Notes: generated by a model from the sequence alone, not told the origin. DNA of 7,593 bases from Bacteroidaceae bacterium (GCA_017961965.1 JAGCWG010000160.1:1-7593); one strand, 5' to 3'. Counted from the first letter of the stretch, positions 1 through 5,825 are shown. Translations and numbers: made by a program.

Positions 1-228
1 GGTCTTCATTTCCACGACATCAAGAAGGTGCTCAAGGCATTCGATGCACTCATCACACGAGGTCATACCATCATCATCATTGAGCATAACGTGGATGTCA
101 TTAAGTGTGCCGACCATATCATCGACCTCGGTCCCGAAGGTGGTGCAGGAGGTGGTAACCTCGTCATCACGGGTACACCAGAAGAAGTCAGCAAATGTGC
201 ATGGAGCTACACGGGTGAGTTTATTTAA
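1..228 (+). CDS. uvrA: UvrA, excinuclease ABC subunit A (C-terminal fragment)
   Basis: This is the last 75 codons of the UvrA ATPase, the damage-recognition subunit of the UvrABC nucleotide excision repair complex in the cytoplasm. The gene enters from the left edge, so its start is outside the window. The fragment opens with GLHFHDI, the segment just after Walker B in the second ABC ATPase domain of UvrA. It continues with the switch-histidine segment [12 protein letters not shown] (residues 24-35, His29), the UvrA-typical [12 protein letters not shown] (41-52) and TGTPEEV, and ends YTGEFI before TAA. Family UvrA proteins end in just this way, so the C-terminus appears intact. No partner gene follows. 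The next gene is convergent, and a stem-loop about 160 bp downstream could end its transcript. The identification is firm because the residue pattern is characteristic of UvrA among ABC proteins. Confidence 0.95.
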   Translation, partial: GLHFHDIKKVLKAFDALITRGHTIIIIEHNVDVIKCADHIIDLGPEGGAGGGNLVITGTPEEVSKCAWSYTGEFI

Positions 229-384
229 CAGCCCCCCACCCCCCCGAACTTAGCGAAGCGGTCTCACTGACCGCAGGGAAGTAACGGGGCGGCCTCCGGG
301 TCTGAGTAACGGCACTTTCCTGACCTTCTACGTGGGGGAGGAGACGGAGACAACATCTTGATTCAATCCAACAAGAACGATATA
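229..384. other. GC-rich intergenic spacer, no gene recognised
   Basis: The spacer begins three bases after the uvrA stop with a C tract (232-245, interrupted by a single A), which is prone to slippage. Next is a perfect 6-bp stem, GCGGTC (258-263) with GACCGC (269-274), around a 5-base loop. The sequence GTAACGG occurs twice (281-287 and 306-312). The spacer to about 345 is clearly richer in G+C than the rest of the window. No open frame here resembles a protein, and I cannot match it to a known structured RNA. Confidence 0.5.
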
Positions 385-418
385 AGTGGAGAGCTAAGGT
401 TGACCTTACCTCTCCACT
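385..418 (+). terminator. Strong stem-loop between convergent uvrA and HU-like genes
   Basis: Bases 385-399 pair with 404-418: nine base pairs, one C-C mismatch (394/409), then five more around a TTGA loop. On the plus strand the stem is followed by ATTTTTG (419-425), the layout of an intrinsic terminator for transcripts coming from uvrA. On the minus strand the stop codon of the HU-like gene (406-408) lies inside the stem, and the sequence after the stem is only moderately U-rich. It may serve both converging transcripts, but the rightward direction looks stronger. Confidence 0.75.
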
Positions 419-876
419 ATTTTTGTATTTTGCAAGCTTGGAGTGAGGGAGCGTAAACGCTCGGAGAACTTAGGCTGACATTCAGCCTTTACCTTGACGG
501 TGAGTCCTGTCTTTGCTACGAGTTCAGTGGCATTGTCAGGGGTGAGCTCCGTCACCGTAGGGTCGAGAGCCTGTGCCTTCTGCAAGTTGATTCTTCCTCC
601 TGTCACACTCACGTCAGGACATAGCCTGACAGCCACGTCCTTTCCGTTCTTGAGATGCACGGCAAAGCCCATGGACATCAGATTGAGAGCCGCCTCACAG
701 AAGTTGTCGAGTACCGACTTTGCCACCTGTTCGGGGATGAGAGGATTGAGATGACTAATCTCCTTTGCAAGGGCAGCCTCGTCGCACGCCTTTACCTCTT
801 CGTTGACGGTGATTGTCTTTCCATGTGCACCAATGGCTTCAATGCCATCATTGATGCAAATCTTGTATTTTATCAT
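406..876 (-). CDS. HU/IHF-like DNA-binding protein of Bacteroidetes type
   Basis: A 156-residue protein with no signal peptide or membrane segment. The centre follows the HU-type helical pattern: LAKEISHLNPLIPEQVAKSV (36-55), a helix to about residue 68, then GFAVHL (70-75), the place where HU proteins turn into the DNA-binding beta arms. A C-terminal strand segment, LTVKVKAECQPKFSERLRSL (125-144), resembles the final part of Bacteroidetes HU-like proteins of 120-190 residues (Pfam HU-DNA_bdg or HU-HIG type). The arm sequence is divergent and lacks the classical RNP motif, so DNA binding is inferred. The start ATG has AGAAGGAT directly upstream (877-884), an SD-like sequence spaced rather close. 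The stop codon lies inside the downstream stem-loop. A possible small membrane peptide is encoded 20 bp upstream on the same strand. Relatives are often of phage or nucleoid type; the exact role is unknown. Confidence 0.6.
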   Translation of the reverse strand: MIKYKICINDGIEAIGAHGKTITVNEEVKACDEAALAKEISHLNPLIPEQVAKSVLDNFCEAALNLMSMGFAVHLKNGKDVAVRLCPDVSVTGGRINLQKAQALDPTVTELTPDNATELVAKTGLTVKVKAECQPKFSERLRSLTPSLQNTKIVER

Positions 877-896
877 ATCCTTCTGACGATTGACCT

Positions 897-1157
897 TTAC
901 CTCGTGAGGTTCAATAGGATTATCGGGATGGCAATGATGCTTTCATTCCGTTGTAGTAGATTATCAATACATGTCTTGGCTAAAACGAAAACATGTTTTC
1001 GTTGCCAACCAAAACATGTTTTGGTTTCATTCAAATCATGTTTCGGTTTCAGCCAAAGCATGTTTTGATTGTCAGTTCTAACGTATTTGCGTGCTAATAT
1101 ACGACCTGATAGCCATACGACCAAGACCAAGGAAAGAAAAATCTGTTTCCATATCAT
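897..1157 (-). CDS. Possible small membrane peptide ORF running through a palindrome array (doubtful)
   Basis: From the ATG at 1155-1157 the frame encodes 86 residues starting MIWKQIFLSLVLVVWLSG, a plausible single hydrophobic helix, followed by a basic stretch (RILARKYVR). An A-rich ACAACAAAAG precedes this ATG, as is common in Bacteroidales; an in-frame ATG at 1185-1187 is also possible. The remaining residues come from the palindromic repeat array, whose 22-23 bp period shifts frame from unit to unit, so they are unlikely to have been selected as protein. The W-K-hydrophobic start faintly resembles the tiny 'smalltalk' proteins that often sit beside HU-like genes in Bacteroidetes, but the match is weak. 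It may be an intact small gene, a small gene whose end was replaced by repeats, or chance. Confidence 0.25.
   Translation of the reverse strand: MIWKQIFLSLVLVVWLSGRILARKYVRTDNQNMLWLKPKHDLNETKTCFGWQRKHVFVLAKTCIDNLLQRNESIIAIPIILLNLTR
963..1069. repeat. Array of five CATG-centred palindromes spaced 22-23 bp
   Basis: Five units share a CATG centre, at 971.5, 993.5, 1016.5, 1038.5 and 1060.5, giving spacings of 22, 23, 22 and 22 bp. Unit 2 (984-1003, AACGAAAACATGTTTTCGTT) and unit 3 (1007-1026, AACCAAAACATGTTTTGGTT) are perfect 20-bp palindromes. Units 1, 4 and 5 are degenerate versions of the same CCAAAACATGTTTTGG theme. There are no unique spacers. The spacing is close to two helical turns, so all centres face roughly the same side of the DNA. 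Confidence 0.85.
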
Positions 1158-1200
1158 CTTTTGTTGTATCCACCACCCTTTTGCCATGTTTGACGCAACT

Positions 1201-1252
1201 TGAATTACTAATTGCCCATTCCTAATTACCCATTATTAGCTCCTCATTATTA
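1201..1252 (-). repeat. TAATGAG/TAATTAG dispersed intergenic repeat (copy 1)
   Basis: Read on the minus strand, this is a string of short variants built from TAATAATGAGG, GGGTAATTAGGAATGGG and CAATTAGTAATTC. It resembles the sequence just after the peptidase stop codon at 7251-7284. It lies between the lyase terminator and the doubtful small ORF. I take it as a dispersed non-coding repeat; its function is unknown. Confidence 0.6.
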
Positions 1253-1259
1253 AACAGAA

Positions 1260-1293
1260 ATGCCATCCGAGTACCATGTGACCCGGATGGCAT
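1260..1293 (-). terminator. Intrinsic terminator downstream of the rhamnogalacturonan lyase gene
   Basis: Perfect 10-bp arms ATGCCATCCG (1260-1269) and CGGATGGCAT (1284-1293) enclose a 14-base loop. Read leftward, the stem is followed by TTCTGTTTAAT, a U-rich stretch. It lies about 60 bp past the lyase stop codon at 1354. On the plus strand the following sequence is less U-rich and no rightward gene precedes it, so the leftward reading is preferred. Confidence 0.75.
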
Positions 1294-1303
1294 GTTAATT
1301 ATA

Positions 1304-1337
1304 GGCCCCCTCCTAACCTCCCACGAGGGGGGAGGGA
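1304..1337. repeat. C-tract/G-tract imperfect palindrome in the lyase 3' untranslated region
   Basis: A run of pyrimidines (GGCCCCCTCCTAACCTCCC) is followed by ACGAGGGGGGAGGG, so several registers of C-tract/G-tract pairing are possible. Similar C-rich or G-rich short elements lie at 232-245, 5025-5039 and 7429-7455, always next to gene ends or starts. It could form a 3' hairpin before the main terminator. Confidence 0.45.
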
Positions 1338-1353
1338 CTTAGTTACATGGAAA

Positions 1354-4300
1354 TCAGAAACGAATCTTCATAGCCTTGCCATTGCCTTTCTTGACAATAT
1401 ATACCTGTCCCTTGACTGGCTCGGATACCTTCTGACCTGACAATGTGAAGTAGGTTGTTGGAGTCTCGTCAGGCTCAAGGTCGTCAATGCCTGTTGTCTC
1501 AGATGCAATGTCGAGGTCCTCGATAACATTACGTACACGAGAGCCGTAAGAGATGAGACTTACGAGGCTGATATTGTCGTATGCCACATGAGTATAGTAG
1601 CGTCCGAGGTTTGTAACGATTGAGAGAACAGGAGTTGTACCAGTGCTAAGCTGAGCATTGTTGATGACTACCTGTCCGTTTGCGTTTGTAACTGTGAGGT
1701 GTACGCCACGTGAGCTGCCGACAATCTTGAAGTGATTCCATAATGATGGAACGAGACCTGCATTGATTGTTGAACGGCTATAGCCCTCACATGGGATAGA
1801 ACCGAGGTTAGCACCACTTGCATTTGTGACTGTAGCTGATGTAGCGTATGAACCGAAGTTGATGCTGCAGAGTACAGCTCCGTTGCGAGTGTTGACTACG
1901 ATAGATGATGGGTTCTGGTTACCGCTAATCATAGCCACGTCAAACTCGAATGTGTAGCTTGTTGCACTTGTGAAGTAGCCGTTGCCGTTGAAGTCGAGGT
2001 TGACTGTACGGTTGTTGTTGCTACCCTGATAGATGTGGAATACCTTACCACCGTGACCATTAGCCTGAGCAAGTGTCTCAACACCACCAGCTGCCATTGC
2101 AAAGCCGTAGTTGTTTGAGCTTCCTGCCTCGAAATCCTGGAAGTAAACGCGCTCATATCCATAGCCTGAACCACCAATCTTGAGGTAGAGAACACCATTC
2201 TCCACTACGAGTGACTTAGTGAGTCCGCTTGATGTAGTGAGGTTGCCCTCAAGGATAATGTTGCCGAGGCTGCCTGATACATTACCGATAGTACCAAGGC
2301 GATACTTACCAGCACCAAGAGTTGAAGGAGCGTTGAACTGGAATACTGGAGCGAGGTAACGAGGACCATACTGCCAGTTCTGCTTGCGGATTGTGAGAGT
2401 ACCAATATTGAGTTGGTCGCCAGCATTGTTGTCTGCGCCGTTGATATCGAATACTACTCGTGAACCTTCCTTAACAGAGAGTTCATTGACTGTCATGTGA
2501 GCATAACCATTGTCGTTAACAAACGGAGTGCTCTTAGCCTGACTGCTGATATAGAGTGCAGAACCGTACTCCATAGTGATTGACTTGTATGTGCTTGCTG
2601 CAGCATCAAGAGAATTACCGAGGAAGAGCTCTGTGTGGATGTTTGCCCAGATTGGTGAGTTAGGCACACTACCGTTACAGATGAGGGCACCCTGCCATAC
2701 GTCTGTCTTACCAGAGTGGCTGTGAGTGACATAAGGAAGATGAGCAGCAGATGAACCCTGCTTACAGAGGTTTGTTGTACCAGAGAGACCTGAGCCACGG
2801 AGCCAGATACGGTCCCAAGTGTGCTTTGTCTCAGTATAGTTGACACGGTCACCACCCTCGACTGTTGTACGTGAGTTGAGGTAGAGAGTGTAAGGCTGTG
2901 CACCGCTGTTGATGTTCACGTAATACTGTGAGCCGTTGCCATCAGGCCAGATGAACACGTCACGACCATTGAGAGCAGTTGTGATTGAACCGTTGTTGCC
3001 GATACCTGTACGTCCTGTCCATGTCATTGGAGGTGGAGCCTGAGTGAGTCCCTCAAGTTCGCCAACGAAGTAGCTTGTGTGAGGTGGCTGGTTGTAGCCT
3101 TCAGTCTGCCATACCATACCCTGACGATAGACGTGATCGTACCAGAGACAAGGCATACGGTGCTGAGTAGGAGTAACAGTAGTATAAACACGGATGAAGC
3201 GGTTGTCGGATGTACGCATCACGAGTTCCTCACGCCAGTCGCCGAGGATATCGCCCTGAGCACATGGATTCTTCTTTGTCCAGTTGATACAAGCTGTCTG
3301 GTAGTTGCCATGACCTGTGTCATAGATACGCTGACCGTTCTTGTCGATGAAGAGATAGCCCTCGCTTGAACCAGGACCGTTGACAGACTCATCAAGAAGG
3401 TCGCCGTCCCAGTAGATACGGAAGTTGAGGGCAGCAGGACTTGGAGTCTGTGCATTCCAATTGTTTGTCCAACCATCGATTACACGGTCAGAAGCAAGTG
3501 AGATGACACCTGATGAAGCCGACATACCGATGCAGCCAGGATAGTCATTGGTGAAGTTACCAGCCATAGCACGACCGTCATCACCACCTGAACTGTGACG
3601 ATAATAAATCTGACAAGTGTTGGCGTTACGGTAGTTATGTCCTCCATGCTCCTCAAGACAAGCGAATGTCTCAAGACCCTTGCGGAATGGGTCAAGGTCA
3701 CCTGTGTGTGAAGCGTCACCATGTCCAAGACCTGTAGAAGAACAGCCGTGGAGAGAGTTATCACCAGTATGGAAGTCAAGAACCATAGAACCGTAGATAA
3801 TCTCATCGCTTCCGTCCTCATCTGCATCAGCGATGGCAAAGTTGTGATTACCCTGACCGTACCAGCCAGAGTTGTTATAGCTGTGCCATGTGTTGCCTAC
3901 CTTATATAATTTGTTTGTGCTCTTGTTCACACGGTAAGTACAAGCATCAATCTTTGTGTAGATACCACGTCCAAGGAAGATGTAAGGGTTAACAGCATCA
4001 AGATAAGGTGCTCCCATGAAGTACTTGCTTGAACGGTGACCGTAGGCATCGCCCCAGTCGCTTGCATTGCCACGTGGAAGTGGATAAGGAATGACATCGT
4101 ATGTGCGTCCTGTGCGTCCATCGATGTACATGAGCCACTCCTCACCAGAGTTGGTGAACGTCATGTTGGCTGTATGAGTGATGTTGCCACGGATATTCTC
4201 GTTCACATTACCGATAGTCTCTGTAGTACCGTCTGAATGGTGAATGACAGTATTGGCACCACCACGGTAGAGAACCTCGGCAGAACCATCCTCGTTCCAG

Positions 4301-4974
4301 TCGAATGCAACGGCATCCCACTGTTCATCAGCTCCGTAACAGATATTAGGACCACAGTCAATCCACCAGAGACGACCGTAGTTGCGTGAAGAAGCGTAAC
4401 ACTCAATCTGACAATACATCTGATAGTTGTTCGTTGGGAACAAGTTATCAGCATCCGTCTGGTTCTTACGCTTTACGATGAAGTCAATCTTTCCATCGCC
4501 ATCAACATCGCCGAGTGAAATATCATTTATGGTATAGTTAGCCATTGCAGAGCCTGGGTCATTCTGCTTCCACACAGTAACGCCACTACGAGCCTGCACA
4601 TTAGAAACAGGGAACTCAAGATACTGCTTGTCCCATGTAGATACGGCAGCACATTGTGCTCCCACAACGCCCTTGCGGACAGGGGCAACCGTGTAACGGC
4701 TTGACAAGCTTCCGCCTCCATCAGTATAGTTGGAAGCATAAAGGTTCTGAGCAACGAGAGCACCGTCACGATAGAGGTTGTACCTCACGTCGTAGTACTC
4801 ATCTGCCTGTACTCGCCAGCTGACGAATACACCACTGTTCTGCTTAACTGCGACAAGACCGCGGTCAAGCTGATCTGTCTTTCTCTGTGCCATAGCATCA
4901 CCTGATGCCATAAATGAAGCGACAAATGCCATTGCGCCCACAAACTTAGCACATGTTGATTTAGAAACCATCAT
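1354..4974 (-). CDS. Secreted family 11 rhamnogalacturonan lyase with large C-terminal extension
   Basis: A protein of about 1206 residues, predicted to cleave rhamnogalacturonan I (pectin backbone) by beta-elimination outside the cell. Signal peptide 1-29 (cut after AMA). The PL11 beta-propeller spans about 33-648: LDRGLVAVKQNSGVFVSW (36-53), YNLYRDG (65-71), DISLGDVDGDGKIDF (151-165), DADEDGSDEIIYG (383-395), GHGDASHTGDLDP (417-429), DILGDWREELVMR (575-587) and YNQPPH (627-632). The acidic D-x-D-x-D-G loops fit the calcium sites of the family. Residues 655-937 form a glycine/asparagine-rich, probably beta-helical region; 943-1140 look LamG/concanavalin-like (YFQDFEAG start, AYDNISLVSL end); 1175-1206 (YFTLSGQKV...VYIVKKG...MKIRF) resemble a type IX secretion sorting tail. 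The frame is open to 5043, but ATG 4972-4974 after ACCAAA gives a proper signal peptide. Middle segments diverge from classical PL11 and carry many cysteines. Confidence 0.85.
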   Translation of the reverse strand: MMVSKSTCAKFVGAMAFVASFMASGDAMAQRKTDQLDRGLVAVKQNSGVFVSWRVQADEYYDVRYNLYRDGALVAQNLYASNYTDGGGSLSSRYTVAPVRKGVVGAQCAAVSTWDKQYLEFPVSNVQARSGVTVWKQNDPGSAMANYTINDISLGDVDGDGKIDFIVKRKNQTDADNLFPTNNYQMYCQIECYASSRNYGRLWWIDCGPNICYGADEQWDAVAFDWNEDGSAEVLYRGGANTVIHHSDGTTETIGNVNENIRGNITHTANMTFTNSGEEWLMYIDGRTGRTYDVIPYPLPRGNASDWGDAYGHRSSKYFMGAPYLDAVNPYIFLGRGIYTKIDACTYRVNKSTNKLYKVGNTWHSYNNSGWYGQGNHNFAIADADEDGSDEIIYGSMVLDFHTGDNSLHGCSSTGLGHGDASHTGDLDPFRKGLETFACLEEHGGHNYRNANTCQIYYRHSSGGDDGRAMAGNFTNDYPGCIGMSASSGVISLASDRVIDGWTNNWNAQTPSPAALNFRIYWDGDLLDESVNGPGSSEGYLFIDKNGQRIYDTGHGNYQTACINWTKKNPCAQGDILGDWREELVMRTSDNRFIRVYTTVTPTQHRMPCLWYDHVYRQGMVWQTEGYNQPPHTSYFVGELEGLTQAPPPMTWTGRTGIGNNGSITTALNGRDVFIWPDGNGSQYYVNINSGAQPYTLYLNSRTTVEGGDRVNYTETKHTWDRIWLRGSGLSGTTNLCKQGSSAAHLPYVTHSHSGKTDVWQGALICNGSVPNSPIWANIHTELFLGNSLDAAASTYKSITMEYGSALYISSQAKSTPFVNDNGYAHMTVNELSVKEGSRVVFDINGADNNAGDQLNIGTLTIRKQNWQYGPRYLAPVFQFNAPSTLGAGKYRLGTIGNVSGSLGNIILEGNLTTSSGLTKSLVVENGVLYLKIGGSGYGYERVYFQDFEAGSSNNYGFAMAAGGVETLAQANGHGGKVFHIYQGSNNNRTVNLDFNGNGYFTSATSYTFEFDVAMISGNQNPSSIVVNTRNGAVLCSINFGSYATSATVTNASGANLGSIPCEGYSRSTINAGLVPSLWNHFKIVGSSRGVHLTVTNANGQVVINNAQLSTGTTPVLSIVTNLGRYYTHVAYDNISLVSLISYGSRVRNVIEDLDIASETTGIDDLEPDETPTTYFTLSGQKVSEPVKGQVYIVKKGNGKAMKIRF

Positions 4975-5024
4975 TTTGGTTAAGGTTTTAATTGGTTGAT
5001 ATAAAATATGGTTAGTTATATATA

Positions 5025-5039
5025 CCCCACCTCCGCCCC
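5025..5039 (-). promoter_or_regulatory. G-rich element in the lyase leader (possible two-tetrad G-quadruplex)
   Basis: On the minus strand this reads GGGGCGGAGGTGGGG, four G runs separated by single bases, about 50 nt upstream of the lyase ATG. It would be within the mRNA leader if the promoter candidate at 5126-5157 or 5405-5434 is used. Such a string could fold as a compact two-tetrad quadruplex and affect translation. This is inferred from sequence alone. Confidence 0.3.
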
Positions 5040-5125
5040 TCACAAGGAAGGAAGATTGGTGAGAAATTCACATACGTTCATAATGACCCAAGACGATAAT
5101 CAGGAATAAAATTTTTAATCCTAAC

Positions 5126-5157
5126 CAAATTTGTGCCTCCGAAAATGAAAAAGCAAA
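5126..5157 (-). promoter_or_regulatory. Candidate Bacteroidetes-type promoter for the lyase gene
   Basis: Read leftward, TTTG (5157-5154) is followed after 20 bases by CAAATTTG (5133-5126). This differs by one base from the Bacteroidetes -7 consensus TAnnTTTG and sits at the expected distance from a -33 TTTG. Transcription would begin near 5119, giving a leader of about 145 nt before the ATG at 4974. AT-rich DNA yields such matches by chance, so this is a candidate only. Confidence 0.35.
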
Positions 5158-5404
5158 AGTGTCGAATGATTACTAATGATAGTATTTGGTGATTAGTTGA
5201 ATGATTAGAGTATAGTTATAATAACATGTACATTTGATTTTTGATTCAAGTTGAAATATTTTTGAACTATTAATTAGCTATTTATCCGTAATTATTGGTT
5301 AGATATCAGTTCTTTACTTTCTGCGATTTCATTTTCAGAGGCGCAAACTCAGCTTATAGCATTTGGTTAGTTGAGTCCGATTTTTACGATTTAGATTGAT
5401 GCCA

Positions 5405-5434
5405 CAAAAATATGCGATTATAGCATTATGCAAA
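5405..5434 (-). promoter_or_regulatory. Alternative leftward promoter candidate
   Basis: Read leftward, TTTG (5434-5431) is followed after 18 bases by TATTTTTG (5412-5405), an exact TAnnTTTG match. The spacing is one base short of the usual 19-21, and the leader to the lyase ATG would exceed 400 nt. It is weaker than the 5126-5157 candidate on distance but better on the -7 box. Confidence 0.2.
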
Positions 5435-5548
5435 AATGAGTGTCAAATAAACAATAAAATAATCCATTAAATAAAGTCTAAAAATACAAGAAAATCGTAC
5501 AATATGCGCCCAACTTCACACATAAATGAGCATTTTTCACCCATTCAA

Positions 5549-5580
5549 TTTGTGTGTTCAAAAACTTTTTTGTTTATTTG
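5549..5580 (+). promoter_or_regulatory. Candidate Bacteroidetes-type promoter for the M64 peptidase gene
   Basis: TTTG (5549-5552) is followed after exactly 20 bases by TTTATTTG (5573-5580), one mismatch from TAnnTTTG. Transcription would begin near 5587, placing the whole repeat-rich segment (5595-5783) in a leader of about 240 nt. No better pair was found closer to the ATG at 5826. Confidence 0.35.
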
Positions 5581-5594
5581 CACTATAAAGAACA

Positions 5595-5649
5595 ACAGTT
5601 AAAACTGTCGGGGATGAAACAATAGTGACAAAATGCTATTCACATAGCA
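5595..5649 (+). promoter_or_regulatory. Two short hairpins in the probable peptidase leader
   Basis: The first is ACAGTT-AA-AACTGT (5595-5608), a gapped palindrome that could be an operator or a small hairpin. The second is TGCTAT-TCAC-ATAGCA (5634-5649), a perfect 6-bp stem with a 4-base loop. Both lie just downstream of the promoter candidate at 5549-5580. Neither has a U tract, so terminator function is unlikely. Confidence 0.4.
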
Positions 5650-5783
5650 AGGACAGCTTACTTTTTGCGTTCTGAAATCCAAAGGAAAAATTAGGAAGGG
5701 TTAACGAACCATTAGCGAAGGATTAACGAAGGCTCAGCGAGTAACATAAAGTAAGCCTTCACAACGCAATAGTGAACAAAATG
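5620..5783. repeat. Nested direct and inverted repeats upstream of the M64 peptidase gene
   Basis: The outer direct repeat is CAATAGTGACAAAATG (5620-5635) and CAATAGTGAACAAAATG (5767-5783), identical except for one inserted A. Inside lies a perfect 9-bp inverted repeat, GCTTACTTT (5656-5664) and AAAGTAAGC (5748-5756). A second inverted pair, TTGCGTT (5665-5671) and AACGCAA (5763-5769), partly overlaps the right outer repeat. The 11-bp repeat block sits in the centre. It could be a relic of a small non-autonomous element or a composite control region. Confidence 0.55.
5690..5743. repeat. Five tandem units of an 11-bp degenerate repeat
   Basis: Units run ATTAGGAAGG (5690-5699), GTTAACGAACC (5700-5710), ATTAGCGAAGG (5711-5721), ATTAACGAAGG (5722-5732) and CTCAGCGAGTA (5733-5743). 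The consensus is about ATTARCGAAGG. The outer units are the most diverged. The period of 10-11 bp matches one turn of DNA, so each unit presents the same face, which would suit cooperative protein binding. Confidence 0.6.
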
Positions 5784-5825
5784 TCTTAAACTCAACTAAA
5801 ATATAACACCAATCAAAACAGACAG

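Larger units (their letters stand above)
4975..5825. other. Long divergent intergenic region, AT-rich, no gene seen
   Basis: About 850 bp separate the two divergent secreted-enzyme genes. The left part holds the lyase leader with a G-rich element. The middle (about 5150-5580) is very AT-rich and contains small direct repeats such as GAATGATTA (5164-5172 and 5199-5207). The right part (5595-5783) carries the nested repeats described separately. No ORF of convincing length or composition is present on either strand. An exact TAnnTTTG box also occurs rightward at 5229-5236 (TACATTTG), without a clear upstream TTTG at the right distance. Confidence 0.6.

Noticed and set aside
276..287. 12-base match GGGAAGTAACGG shared with 6226-6237
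   Set aside because: The second copy lies inside conserved peptidase coding sequence and no flanking similarity exists, so chance is the simplest explanation.
655..1068. Rightward open frame of 137 codons
   Set aside because: It overlaps the HU-like gene antisense and its second half is the palindrome array; its composition is not protein-like.
963..1069. CRISPR array
   Set aside because: The units are self-palindromic and adjacent at 22-23 bp, with no unique spacers and no cas genes.
1929..4769. Many open frames of 70-140 codons on both strands inside the lyase gene
   Set aside because: They overlap a long, clearly homologous gene, are rich in Ser/Thr/Val/Leu from frame-shifted codons, and show no domain or start context of their own.
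4972..5043. Upstream start for the lyase giving a 23-residue N-terminal extension (MRGGGGVYIT...)
   Set aside because: The extension comes from the G-rich leader and would bury the signal peptide; the ATG at 4972-4974 has a typical A-rich context.
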